NCBI RefSeq assembly: GCF_016862375.1
Contig: NZ_BOMV01000101.1
Span: 1 to 64,000 of the forward strand
From: Paractinoplanes rishiriensis
GTDB taxonomy: Bacteria; Actinomycetota; Actinomycetes; Mycobacteriales; Micromonosporaceae
Length of the DNA stretch: 64,000 bases
Direction of reading: 5' to 3'
Part shown: one piece after another, positions 8,980 to 17,036 of the stretch
Numbering within the stretch: position 1 is the first letter of the stretch
How the letters are laid out: every line of letters starts with the position of its first letter
Translations under genes and position numbers: made by a program
The notes under the pieces: model-generated
The model's input: only the letters and a program-made list of their open reading frames with translations
What the model was told of the DNA's origin: nothing
Database searches by the model: none

Positions 8980-9043
8980 ATCGGTTATGCCCCGTCCGGA
9001 GGCTCCCGACCGCGTCGGCGGCGCCAACCAAGTGAGGAAAGTC

Positions 9044-9238
9044 ATGACTGCCACACACGTCCGAAGAGCCGAGATCGTTTCCATTCTGCGGTCCAGGGGA
9101 AAGTTCGCTCGTGCCGACTGGTTCGAACGCGAATTTCCCGACATTGTCGACACCGGTAAGAACAGCAGCCTGCTGACAACCCTTGAGATCGATGCGGATG
9201 CTTTGAGCTCGACCGACCGCATTCCCCAGGATGCGTGA
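9044..9238 (+). CDS. small protein, RADW-type family (copy 1)
   Basis: A 64-residue soluble protein. Its core RADWFEREFPDIVDTGKNSS, continuing LLTTLEID, is clearly related to a second small protein at 50579-50788 (RADWVEKELPALIDTTRNAS followed by LLRTLGIN). The shared pattern is R-A-D-W-hydrophobic-E-acidic/basic-E-hydrophobic-P...D-T-x-x-N-x-S-L-L-x-T-L. The ATG at 9044 is chosen because GTGAGGAAAGTC lies directly before it and because homology to the paralogue begins a few residues later; a longer reading to 8942 is not supported. The family function is unknown to me. The paralogue sits directly behind groEL, which hints at a stress or proteostasis link. Confidence 0.75.
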   Translation: MTATHVRRAEIVSILRSRGKFARADWFEREFPDIVDTGKNSSLLTTLEIDADALSSTDRIPQDA

Positions 9239-9291
9239 GATTCCCGAGGCGATCGAGCGGGGCGGTCGGCGTTGCAACTGACGGCGAAAGC

Positions 9292-9333
9292 GGTCCTGCG
9301 GTCGGGCGTGATGGTCCTGCGGTCGGGCGTGAT
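9292..9333. repeat. 21-bp perfect tandem duplication
   Basis: Two identical 21-bp units abut at 9292-9312 and 9313-9333; each begins GGTCCTGCGG and ends GGCGTGAT. They lie in the intergenic stretch between two small genes, with no gene across them. No further copies were seen. Confidence 0.8.
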
Positions 9334-9588
9334 CAGGAAGTCGGTACGGAACCCCTGATGGCGCCTTCACCACGTCCGTCCATGCACGATCATCCCGTTG
9401 ATTCGCGACCGATTGACACGCCGCGGCGAGGCTGGGCGGAGTACGTTGGTGGGGCAACCTGCGATCCGATGCAGACGTCATGGGCCGACGCGGAGTGAAC
9501 GAACCGGCCTGACAGCCGCGGCCGAGAATGACCCACCCGACGGCCCGAACCGGTCGACCGGGGCACGCGCGAGATACGAGGAGCTCAC

Positions 9589-9717
9589 ATGGCTAACAAG
9601 TCCGCGCACAAGGAAGATCGGAAAAAGCAGGGCAGCACCCTCAAGGAGAAGCGCGCAGCGAAGAAGGCCAAAACCGCGAAGAAGTCTGCTTCGAACATTC
9701 CGTCGACCAGCCGCTGA
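9589..9717 (+). CDS. very small lysine-rich protein (42 aa)
   Basis: An ATG at 9589, preceded by GATACGAGGAG, opens a 42-codon frame ending TGA at 9715-9717. The product begins MANKSAHKEDRKKQG and is rich in Lys, Ala and Ser with about one third basic residues, ending SNIPSTSR. Strong charge, absence of hydrophobic stretches and the good ribosome-binding site argue for a real gene. Short lysine-rich proteins of this type are common in actinomycetes and may bind nucleic acid; that is an inference. Confidence 0.65.
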   Translation: MANKSAHKEDRKKQGSTLKEKRAAKKAKTAKKSASNIPSTSR

Positions 9718-9916
9718 CCGACCGATCGGTCGAAAAGCGCCACCGGCCGCGGAACAATACAGCCGGAGCGCAAATGCCTGGGTAGCGTGAATGCAGAAGC
9801 TCACCACATCCATCCGGCGAAGGATTGGATATGGTGAGTTAGCGTGCCCGGCGACGCGAGGACCCACAGCGATCGCCAGAGGAAAGACGGATTCGGCCGG
9901 CAGCTCGGCCCTCGGA

Positions 9917-10204
9917 TCAGAAGGGTGGCGCGTCCTCGCCCATCAACGCCAGCGTGACGCCTCCTTTCCCGCTTTTGAGACTCTGGACGACGACCTTGCC
10001 GGTACTGCCGTCGGGCAACTCCAGCGTGAAGGATTTTCCGACGGCATTCTTTCCGACGTTGCAGGCGCCGTTCGCGGGCCGGAAATCGCCCGCCCACGGC
10101 GGGATTCCGCCGTGGCGCCCGGGCTCGGTGAAGAGCGCGGCTGTGCCGTGCGTCCTGGTGCCGTCTGAGGACAGAAGTGTCGAGGCGGTGCGGTAGGTAG
10201 CCAT
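9917..10204 (-). CDS. small hypothetical protein, beta-rich
   Basis: A 95-residue protein read from an ATG at 10204 (MATYRTASTLLSSDGTRTHG); an ATG three codons further upstream is possible. The C-terminal half (KSFTLELPDGSTGKVVVQSL) alternates hydrophobic and polar residues as in beta strands, and a GKNAVGK stretch precedes it. No family is recognised. There is no signal peptide or membrane segment. It is convergent with the small lysine-rich gene and stands alone. Codon use and amino-acid composition look like a real protein, and the competing frames on the plus strand are poor. Confidence 0.6.
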   Translation of the reverse strand: MATYRTASTLLSSDGTRTHGTAALFTEPGRHGGIPPWAGDFRPANGACNVGKNAVGKSFTLELPDGSTGKVVVQSLKSGKGGVTLALMGEDAPPF

Positions 10205-10526
10205 ATGCCGCAAGGCTATCTCGGATTGCCCTCGTTCGCAGGACGGAAATTACGCCATGACGCGAAAGGCACGCACCCACCACGCCGTGGAAGTAGCACA
10301 TCCCCGGTCCAAACAGCCCGCCGCGCAGAGCTTCGGCTTCATGTTCTGCATCGATTTACCTGCGCTACGAGGGCGGTTGTACCTGCCGTTCCCATCCGGC
10401 GGGTCGCTGGCCGGGGCATGATCGATCGAGTCGATTAGTGTGGTGTTGTGAGACGTTGCTGATCGCGAATTCAGAGAATGTGACGAAATTCCGTCCGTGC
10501 GGGTGCGGAAACCCTCGGGAGGTGCA

Positions 10527-10688
10527 ATTGTTGAGCCGTCGGGTGGCCCCGGACCTCGGTCACGCATTCAGCCGTGATGGGAGGTTCCCGATGGCTGGTC
10601 CCTGGCCTGAACACCATCGAGTCACTCCGGGTGACGCCGCTGACGAGGCCACGCGCTGTCCTGCAGAACGGCAAGCTGATCGCCGGCG
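10527..10688 (+). pseudogene. relic of a delta-60 repeat protein gene
   Basis: Two blocks match the intact delta-60 gene at 47211-48596. Block 1 (about 10530-10610) matches that gene's leader and first codons (MAGPWP here, MTGPWP there) with roughly 85% identity by eye. Block 2 (about 10634-10688) matches an internal repeat (about 47643-47698), sharing TCCTGCAGAACGGCAAGCTG, but with one base missing, so the frame is broken. Everything between is deleted. The remnant is thus a collapsed, frameshifted copy. Its leader hairpin is still intact (separate entry). Confidence 0.8.
10552..10586 (+). promoter_or_regulatory. leader hairpin covering the ribosome-binding site (relic copy)
   Basis: GACCTC pairs with GGAGGT/GGAGGTT (one G-U), and TCACG pairs with CGTGA around an 8-base loop CATTCAGC, leaving a small internal loop. 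The 3' arm contains GGGAGG, the ribosome-binding site for the ATG at 10591. The same structure stands before the intact delta-60 gene at 48601-48635. Confidence 0.6.
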
Positions 10689-10787
10689 CCGGACGGAAGC
10701 CCTCCTGGCCGTGGCCGCACGACCGGCTCACCTCCAGCGGTGGCGGTCAATTTTCTCCCACCGAACCAGACCCTGAGGACCTGCGTC

Positions 10788-11819
10788 ATGGACGTACCAA
10801 CACGCCCCGCCTCATCCACCGATCGCCCGCCCCTGGCCGATGCGCTGCGGTCAGCGGTCATCGTGAACCCCGTGAAGGTGCCCGACCTGGACCTGCTGCG
10901 CCGCACCATCGACGACGCGTTGACGGCCGCGGGATGGCCGGAGCCGATGTGGCTGGAGACCACGGTCGACGACCCCGGATCCGGCCAGACCTCTCAAGCC
11001 GTACGGGACGGCGCCCAGCTCGTCTTCGCCTGCGGAGGCGACGGGACCGTGATGGCCTGCGTCACCGCACTGGCAGGAACCGACGTCGCGCTGGCAGTGC
11101 TACCGGCCGGCACCGGCAACCTTCTCGCCACCAACCTGGGACTCACCGGCGACGTCGCGGCCGCCATCGAGGTCGTCCTAGAGGGCGGACGCCGCCGCAT
11201 CGACGTCGGTTCCGTCGGGGCGCAGTGCTTTGCCGTGATGGCCGGTATGGGTTTCGACGCCCACATGCTCGACGCGACCAGCGACACCGCGAAGAAGCGC
11301 ATCGGCTGGCTCGCCTACGCCGTCGGAGCTGCCCAGCACCTGCGGGACCGCCCCATGCGCATCCGCATCACCCTCGACGGAAGGCGCCCGTTCACCCGCC
11401 GCCCGCGCACCGTGATCGTCGGCAACGTCGGACGGCTCCAAGGCGGCGTGCGCCTGCTCAACGACGCCCAGCCCGACGACGGGCTGCTCGATGTGGCCGT
11501 CCTCAGCCCGAGGAACCTGCGGCACTGGATCTCACTCGGCTGGGGCGTCCTGCGCCGTAAGGACGCCATCTCCAACATGGAGACCTTCACCGCCTCCCGG
11601 GTGGAGATCCTCAGTACCCGGATCCAGCCACGCCAGCTCGACGGTGACCTCATCGAGCCCAGCAAAGAGCTGCTGGTCACCGTATGGCCGAAGGCTCTGC
11701 TGCTCTGCGTGCCGCACCCCGACACCGACCTCGACCTCGCCCACGACGCCGCCGCAGCGGACCGCCGAGCGGAGCGGCTCCGCTCCGGACCGGCCCGCGT
11801 CGTCTCCACGACGGTATGA
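10788..11819 (+). CDS. diacylglycerol kinase-family lipid kinase
   Basis: A 343-residue protein of the DAGK catalytic family (DgkB/YegS-like). The ATP-binding motif FACGGDGTVMAC is near residue 82 and the second glycine-rich motif LPAGTGNLLATNL near residue 105; the C-terminal domain shows the usual QLDGD (RQLDGDLIEPS). Such enzymes phosphorylate diacylglycerol, sphingosine-like bases or glycolipids at the inner face of the membrane. The ATG at 10788 (MDVPTRPASS) is preferred since GAGGACC precedes it; an upstream in-frame start at 10740 lacks one. The N-terminal alpha/beta nucleotide fold and the C-terminal beta sandwich are complete. Substrate cannot be assigned. Confidence 0.9.
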   Translation: MDVPTRPASSTDRPPLADALRSAVIVNPVKVPDLDLLRRTIDDALTAAGWPEPMWLETTVDDPGSGQTSQAVRDGAQLVFACGGDGTVMACVTALAGTDVALAVLPAGTGNLLATNLGLTGDVAAAIEVVLEGGRRRIDVGSVGAQCFAVMAGMGFDAHMLDATSDTAKKRIGWLAYAVGAAQHLRDRPMRIRITLDGRRPFTRRPRTVIVGNVGRLQGGVRLLNDAQPDDGLLDVAVLSPRNLRHWISLGWGVLRRKDAISNMETFTASRVEILSTRIQPRQLDGDLIEPSKELLVTVWPKALLLCVPHPDTDLDLAHDAAAADRRAERLRSGPARVVSTTV

Positions 11820-11943
11820 CGCTGGTCCGCAGTCGTGCCCACGCCCTCATCGACCGCTTCGCCGGGCTGTCGCAAGATGCCGTGAACGACCAACCCCGGC
11901 AGACCCTCGGACGGTTCGCCCCATTTGCCCACCATGGACCTGG

Positions 11944-12126
11944 TCAGGTCCACTGATCGGTGTCTTCCACACTGTCGACCACGATGTCCAGGTCGGCGTA
12001 TTGCGGCTGGCGGGACAGTTCTCGGACCGCCTGGGTGAAGTGGGCCCAGGCGGTCCGATCCTGTTCGGCGTTGTGGTTCGATAGCCGCGCGTGTGCGGTC
12101 AGCGTGGCCTGTTTGGCATCTTCCAT
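11944..12126 (-). CDS. small hydrophilic protein (60 aa)
   Basis: A 60-residue protein beginning MEDAKQATLTAHARLSNHNA and ending with an acidic tail (DSVEDTDQWT). The ATG at 12126 is preceded by CCGGAGGTTTCCC, an excellent ribosome-binding site, so the longer open frame to 12354 is rejected. The middle part is a likely amphipathic helix (WAHFTQAVRELSRQPQY). No family recognised. It is convergent with the lipid kinase, 124 bp away. Confidence 0.65.
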   Translation of the reverse strand: MEDAKQATLTAHARLSNHNAEQDRTAWAHFTQAVRELSRQPQYADLDIVVDSVEDTDQWT

Positions 12127-12627
12127 GGGAAACCTCCGGGTCGGCCTGGTCGGTCGCGGAGTTGGTAGCGCCGGCCGAGCGGGGCGGCACCGTCCGCATC
12201 GCGTTGACGCTGATCGGGGTAAGCCAGGGCGTTGTCGATCAGATCCAGCATCCCCCTGCGTGCCTCCCATGTTGCCACCGGGCGGGTCGCGGCTTGATGC
12301 GGCGACCATCCTGGGGCACTCGCGGAAGCTGCCCGTCGCCGACAGAGACCTCACAACGGCGTCATTACGCCAAGGTCAGCCAGACGGAAACCGCGTCCGC
12401 TAAATTACCGAAATCGACATTCACGAATTGTGGCATGACGCGGGACGGCAAGGGTTGACAACCGTCACCCCACCGCCAAGACTTCATCGCAACACGGCGT
12501 TGATGTGAACGTCATCGACTTCCCGCTCCGGCATTGCCGGATAGCGCCGCGGAAATCCCCATCCCCCAAACTCCTCGCGAAGCAGCATTCCCCGAGTTGG
12601 AGTTGCCAGCAATTCAGGAGACCGATC
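12127..12627. other. 501-bp region without a supportable gene
   Basis: Contains the promoter areas of the small minus-strand gene and of the secreted lyase. The last 150 bp are somewhat AT-richer and hold GTTGACAACCG near 12454, a possible -35 region for the lyase. No coding region is supported. Confidence 0.4.
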
Positions 12628-14268
12628 ATGCCTTCCCAAGGAACCAGTCGGCGCGCCCTTCTCAAGGCAGCGGGTGTGGGCGCCGGCGTGGCCGCAGCGT
12701 CCGGACTGGGCATTCTCCGGGCGTTGCCGGCGCAGGCCGCGACCCACCCCGGCATGCTGCACACCCAGGCCGACCTGGACCGGATGCGGACCCAGGTAAA
12801 CGCCGGTGCCCAGCCGTGGAAAGCCGGCTGGGACCGCCTGGTGGCGAACTCGCATTCGCAGAGTTCGTGGACGCCCCGCCCGACCGCCACCGTCATCCGC
12901 GGCGGCGAGGGACAGAACTACACCGCGTTCTACAACGACGTGCACGCCGCCTACCAGAACGCCCTGCGATACCGGATCAGCGGCAGCACCGCACACGGCG
13001 ACAAGGCCCGCGACATCCTCAACGCCTGGTCCGGCACGCTGCAGGCGATCAACGGTAACGCGGACCGGTTCCTGGCCGCCGGTATCTACGGTTACCAGTT
13101 CGCCAATGCCGCCGAACTCATGCGCGGCTACTCCGGGTTCGACCTGGACCGGTTCAAAAACATGATGCTCAATATCTTCTACCCGATGAACAACAATTTC
13201 CTGAACAACCACAATGACGCGTGCATCACGAACTACTGGGCCAACTGGGACCTCTGCAACATGAATTCCATCCTGGCGATCGGCATCCTCTGCGACGACC
13301 AGGCGAAGATCAACCAGGCGATCAACTACTTCAAGAACGGCGCCGGCAACGGTTCCATCATGAATGCCATCCCGTTCCTGCATTCCGGCGGGCTCGCGCA
13401 ATGGCAGGAGAGCGGCCGCGACCAGGGGCACACGATGATGGGCGTCGGCCTGATGGGCACCTTCTGCGAGATGGCCTGGAATCAGGGCCAGGACCTGTAC
13501 GGCTACAGCAGCAACCGGTTCATGCAGGCCTGCGAATACATCGCCAAGTACAACCTGGGCCAGTCCGTGCCGTTCACCACGTATCGCTGGGGCAGCGGGC
13601 AGAACTGCGCCCAGCAGCAGCAGACCGCCATCTCGGCGAACAGCCGGGGACAGGATCGCCCGGTCTGGGCCCTGGTCCACGCGCACTACGCAGCGCGTCG
13701 AGGGTTGTCGGTTCCGAACATCACGGCCTACCTGAACCGCGTGCGCCCCGAAGGCGGCGGCGGCGACTACGGCTCCGCCAGCGGCGGCTTCGACCAGCTC
13801 GGCTTCGGCACCCTGGCACACACCCAGACCGGCGGGAGCTCCACCCCGGCGGTAGGAATCAACCGGGTGCAGTCGTACAACTTCACCGATCGCTACGTCC
13901 GGCACATCGACTACGACGTGCGCATCGACCCCGACGTCAGCCCCGCCGAGGACGCCCAATGGCGGCTGGCCCCCGGCCTGTCGAATTCGGCCAGTGGATA
14001 CGTTTCGATCGAGTCGGTCAACTTCCCCGGCCACTACCTCCGCCACGCCGATTACGACTTCGCCCTGGTACAGAACGACGGCAGCGCACAGTTCGCCGCC
14101 GACGCCACCTTCCGCCGCGTGGCTGGGCTGGCCGACTCCGCCGCCGTGTCGTTCCAATCGGTCAACTTCACCGACCGGTACATCCGGCACTCCGACTACC
14201 TGCTCCGGCTCGACCCGGCCGACACCGACACCGCGCGAGCCGACGCCACCTTCCGCATCACGTCCTGA
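12628..14268 (+). CDS. secreted alginate-lyase-like enzyme with AbfB/CBM42-type C-terminal domain
   Basis: A 546-residue exported protein. A twin-arginine signal (SRRALLKAAGVGAG, then AAASGLGILRALPAQAA) occupies the first 35 residues. Residues about 40-395 form an (alpha/alpha) toroid of the alginate lyase superfamily; the NNHNDACITNYWANWDLCN segment carries the Asn-His pair expected near the active site and GHTMMGVG follows. The last 135 residues hold three related units (FTDRYVRHIDYDVRIDP, FPGHYLRHADYDFALV, FTDRYIRHSDYLLRLDP), the beta-trefoil pattern of arabinofuranose-binding AbfB/CBM42 domains. It probably cleaves an acidic or arabinose-decorated polysaccharide outside the cell. The ATG at 12628 follows CAGGAGACCGATC. 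The next gene is a membrane-linked sigma factor 100 bp downstream. Confidence 0.88.
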   Translation: MPSQGTSRRALLKAAGVGAGVAAASGLGILRALPAQAATHPGMLHTQADLDRMRTQVNAGAQPWKAGWDRLVANSHSQSSWTPRPTATVIRGGEGQNYTAFYNDVHAAYQNALRYRISGSTAHGDKARDILNAWSGTLQAINGNADRFLAAGIYGYQFANAAELMRGYSGFDLDRFKNMMLNIFYPMNNNFLNNHNDACITNYWANWDLCNMNSILAIGILCDDQAKINQAINYFKNGAGNGSIMNAIPFLHSGGLAQWQESGRDQGHTMMGVGLMGTFCEMAWNQGQDLYGYSSNRFMQACEYIAKYNLGQSVPFTTYRWGSGQNCAQQQQTAISANSRGQDRPVWALVHAHYAARRGLSVPNITAYLNRVRPEGGGGDYGSASGGFDQLGFGTLAHTQTGGSSTPAVGINRVQSYNFTDRYVRHIDYDVRIDPDVSPAEDAQWRLAPGLSNSASGYVSIESVNFPGHYLRHADYDFALVQNDGSAQFAADATFRRVAGLADSAAVSFQSVNFTDRYIRHSDYLLRLDPADTDTARADATFRITS

Positions 14269-14369
14269 CCGCATGACTGGGGAGGCCGGGCCACGGTTTT
14301 CGTAATCACGGGCACCTGCCGCCCGTCCTCCTCATACCGGCATGCCGTCGTGAAGAGGAGGTGACAGCC

Positions 14370-16118
14370 GTGCGCGGTAGTCCTGCCACCTCGATTGCCG
14401 ACCGGGTGCGAGCCGCTCAACACGGCGACCGCGAGGCGTTGACCGCACTCGTCGAGGACCACCTCGACATGCTCTACAACGTCGCCGGCCGAGCCTTGAA
14501 CGGCCATGCGGATGTCGATGACGTGGTGCAGGAGACGCTGCTGCGCGTCGTGCAGAACCTTGCCGCCATCCGGGACCCGGCGCGGTTCTCCGGCTGGATC
14601 CTCGCCATCGTGCATCGAGAAATCGCCGAGCGACTCCGGCGGCGCCGCACCAGCGCCGAACGCACCCACTCGCTGGATCTGGCGGCGGACCTGCCGGACC
14701 CGGGTGCCGACTTCGCCGACCTGATCGTGCTGCGCCTCGGCCTTTCCGGTCAGCGACGTCAGGTGGTCGAGGCGGTCCGCTGGCTCGAGCCGGACGACCG
14801 GTTCCTGCTCTCTCTGTGGTGGCTCGAGGTCGCGGATCGCATCACGCGCGCCGATCTGGTCGCCGCGCTCGGCCTGTCGGCCACCCACGCGGCGGTCCGG
14901 GTCAAGCGGATGCGAGACCAGCTTGACCTGGCGCGGTGCATCGTCGGCGCGCTCGATGCCCGGCCCCGCTGCCCGGATCTCGGCGAGGCGCTGGCGACCT
15001 GGGACGAACGGCCCAGCCCGGTCTGGCGTAAACGGCTCGCCCGGCACCTGCGCGACTGTCCCTCCTGCGCTGCCCACGAGCGGCGCCTGCTGCCGCCGGA
15101 AACGCTGCTGGCCGGCGTGGCAATGCTGCCGTTGCCACCGACTCTGGGCACCGCCGCAGTCTCCGGAATGCTCGCCGGACCGGCCGGTTATGGACTGCTG
15201 GCAAGCCTGGCCGGCTCCGCCGGCCAGGTCGCCGCTGCCGCCGGAGCCGGCTGGGCGCAAACCGTCGGCCTGTCGAAGCTTGCCGTCGCGGTGGCCGGGG
15301 CCGCCGCCATCGCCGGCGGCGTGGTCGCGGCCGTTGACGACGGAGACTCCCCCGCCCCTCGACCGCCCGCAGCCATCGCACCCGCCGACCCGCCGACGCC
15401 CAGCCGGGCCAGCACGCCGCCGGTGCCGTCGGCGGCGCCGTCCACCGCCGCCCCCTCGGTCCGATACGGCTCCGTCGTCGACGTCGCTGACCCGGCCCCG
15501 CCCACCAACCGCCGGCCCGACCGACTGCCGGCCCGGCCGGAGGGCACGCTGACCATCACGGCCAGCAACGACAACGACCCCCGGCCCGACGTGGTGTCCC
15601 TGATCCACCGCGGCGAGTCGGCCACCTATCGTGGTCGCGGCTACCTTCGAGTGGAGTTTGCCGTCGCGTTCACCGAACGTGTCGGCATTGTCGCGATGCC
15701 GGCCTGGACCGGGTTGAAGGGAAAACTGTTCCACGTCGCGTCCGGTGGCGGCCGGCGGCTCGACGACCGGATTCGGGGCGCCGCCGCCGGCTTCACCGGA
15801 ATGGGCGACCCGACCCACGGGTACGCGCATCTGCCCGACGGTGCCCAGCAGATGTGGCATTTCGAGTACTACTACCTCGACGGCGAGGTGACCTACACCT
15901 CCAACGAACGGGGCGCTGACTACAACCTCTACGTGCACATCGTCGATCGCGTCGGAATCGACGGCGACCTGCGCACCCCGCCCGCCGGTCCGCAGGGTCC
16001 GATCCGGTACGGCTTCGTGCGTGATGACGCGACGAACGCCTGCCCGGTCCCGCAGTACGTGACTCGGCGGGTGGTCGCGGACACTGCCACCGTGCCACAG
16101 CAGAGCGACGTCGGGTGA
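14370..16118 (+). CDS. ECF-type sigma factor fused to zinc-finger-like, membrane and outer domains
   Basis: A 582-residue protein with an N-terminal ECF sigma factor: region 2 at about residues 10-85 (DVDDVVQETLLRVVQNLAAI) and a region-4-like helix-turn-helix at about 130-195. Next comes H-L-R-D-C-P-S-C near residue 225, as in anti-sigma zinc fingers, then a glycine/alanine-rich stretch, one membrane helix (about 295-325), a Pro/Thr-rich linker and a 180-residue beta-rich domain predicted outside (from GTLTITASNDN on). Thus sigma factor, likely inhibitor and outer sensor are in one chain. GTG at 14370 is chosen: AGGAGG ends eight bases before it, whereas the GTG at 14361 overlaps that site. 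Fused ECF factors with C-terminal extensions are known in actinobacteria; this outer domain I do not recognise. Confidence 0.82.
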   Translation: MRGSPATSIADRVRAAQHGDREALTALVEDHLDMLYNVAGRALNGHADVDDVVQETLLRVVQNLAAIRDPARFSGWILAIVHREIAERLRRRRTSAERTHSLDLAADLPDPGADFADLIVLRLGLSGQRRQVVEAVRWLEPDDRFLLSLWWLEVADRITRADLVAALGLSATHAAVRVKRMRDQLDLARCIVGALDARPRCPDLGEALATWDERPSPVWRKRLARHLRDCPSCAAHERRLLPPETLLAGVAMLPLPPTLGTAAVSGMLAGPAGYGLLASLAGSAGQVAAAAGAGWAQTVGLSKLAVAVAGAAAIAGGVVAAVDDGDSPAPRPPAAIAPADPPTPSRASTPPVPSAAPSTAAPSVRYGSVVDVADPAPPTNRRPDRLPARPEGTLTITASNDNDPRPDVVSLIHRGESATYRGRGYLRVEFAVAFTERVGIVAMPAWTGLKGKLFHVASGGGRRLDDRIRGAAAGFTGMGDPTHGYAHLPDGAQQMWHFEYYYLDGEVTYTSNERGADYNLYVHIVDRVGIDGDLRTPPAGPQGPIRYGFVRDDATNACPVPQYVTRRVVADTATVPQQSDVG

Positions 16119-16125
16119 CACGGGT

Positions 16126-16353
16126 CTACTCCTGTCCTGGCGGGCTCGGGGCGGGTGTCGCGTCGAGCGAGATGAGGGTCAAGCCGAGGTCACGCACCTT
16201 GGCGAGCAGACCGTGCAGTGCGGCTTGGTCGGTGACGGTTCCGCGCAGGGTGGTGGTGCCGTCGGCGTTGCGGGACAGGGCCAGGTTGTCGAACCATGTC
16301 GACCAGTGCTCGTCGAGGTGCCCGCCGATGCGGAACTCGTAGTGCGGGCTCAT
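16126..16353 (-). CDS. small conserved protein (75 aa), last gene of a coupled operon
   Basis: A 75-residue soluble protein beginning MSPHYEFRIGGHLDEHWSTW; the middle FDNLALSRNADGTTTLRGTV and the end LLAKVRDLGLTLISL suggest a compact alpha/beta fold. Similar small proteins occur widely next to membrane proteins in actinobacteria, without known function. Its ATG overlaps the stop of the preceding gene (ATGA at 16353-16350), so translation is coupled. It ends 7 bp from the convergent sigma-factor gene. Confidence 0.8.
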   Translation of the reverse strand: MSPHYEFRIGGHLDEHWSTWFDNLALSRNADGTTTLRGTVTDQAALHGLLAKVRDLGLTLISLDATPAPSPPGQE

Positions 16354-17036
16354 CGTGGGACGGCCGTTCGTTCTGGGCCTTTTCCGCGGGCGATGACCCA
16401 CTCGGCGACGGCGGCGTTGATGAGCCAGGCGACGCTCATCGATAGGGCGGTGCTCAGGTCGCCGGTGCCGAAGGCGGCCTCGCCGACGCCTTGGGTGACG
16501 GTCTGTGTGCCGGCGCCGAGGCCGAGGGCGTACGCGCGGATCATCCAGGCGCGGTGTGCGGCGATGTCGCGGCGGCGGATCGCGGTGAACCCGAGGACGA
16601 GTGCGGTGGCCATCGCGGAGCCGACAGTGAGCCGAACCGTCCACAGCAGCACACCGCCGGGTGCGTTCCGGTAGAACACCGTCATCCACAGCCCGGATAC
16701 GGCGACGAGCAGGCCGGCGGCAACCAGTACCCGGCCGGATGTGCGATGCCACGTCCGGTGCCGGCGGCGCAGCCGGGCGGGGAACTGGAAAGCGCCGAGG
16801 ATCGCGTAGACGGTGGCCGCGACGATGTGCACCATGACGGGTGCTGGGTCGGCGGCGATGCGCGGGTTCACGGGCATCAGCTGCGGGCCGTCGGCGACCT
16901 CGACCAGGCGCAACACGCCGGAGACGAGCGGGATGACGCTGATCATCAGTAGCGCCGCCGGAGCCCGCCAAGGCGCGGTGCCCGGTCCGGGCGCCGCAGC
17001 GCGCCCGGACCATGTCGCGCGGGTCGGCGCGGTCAT
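16350..17036 (-). CDS. DUF2306-like membrane protein
   Basis: A 228-residue protein with six or seven membrane helices. Conserved-looking elements include the first helix before PVNPRI, VHIVAATVYAILGAFQFP, a basic loop RRRHRTWHRTSGRV, and RRRDIAAHRAWMIRAYAL. These histidine-containing loops resemble the predicted-membrane-protein family DUF2306, whose histidines might bind haem; that assignment is from memory of the family pattern. The ATG at 17036 overlaps the upstream stop as ATGA, and the gene overlaps the downstream small gene the same way. Confidence 0.75.
   Translation of the reverse strand: MTAPTRATWSGRAAAPGPGTAPWRAPAALLMISVIPLVSGVLRLVEVADGPQLMPVNPRIAADPAPVMVHIVAATVYAILGAFQFPARLRRRHRTWHRTSGRVLVAAGLLVAVSGLWMTVFYRNAPGGVLLWTVRLTVGSAMATALVLGFTAIRRRDIAAHRAWMIRAYALGLGAGTQTVTQGVGEAAFGTGDLSTALSMSVAWLINAAVAEWVIARGKGPERTAVPR

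Noticed and set aside
10552..10586. Cyclic-di-GMP (GEMM) riboswitch because of the GGTCACGCA-like string
   Set aside because: The downstream GEMM core and second stem are absent; only a single hairpin over the ribosome-binding site is present.
14196..16121. A 641-codon minus-strand frame opposite the sigma-factor gene
   Set aside because: Shadow of the sigma-factor fusion; no ribosome-binding site or domain.
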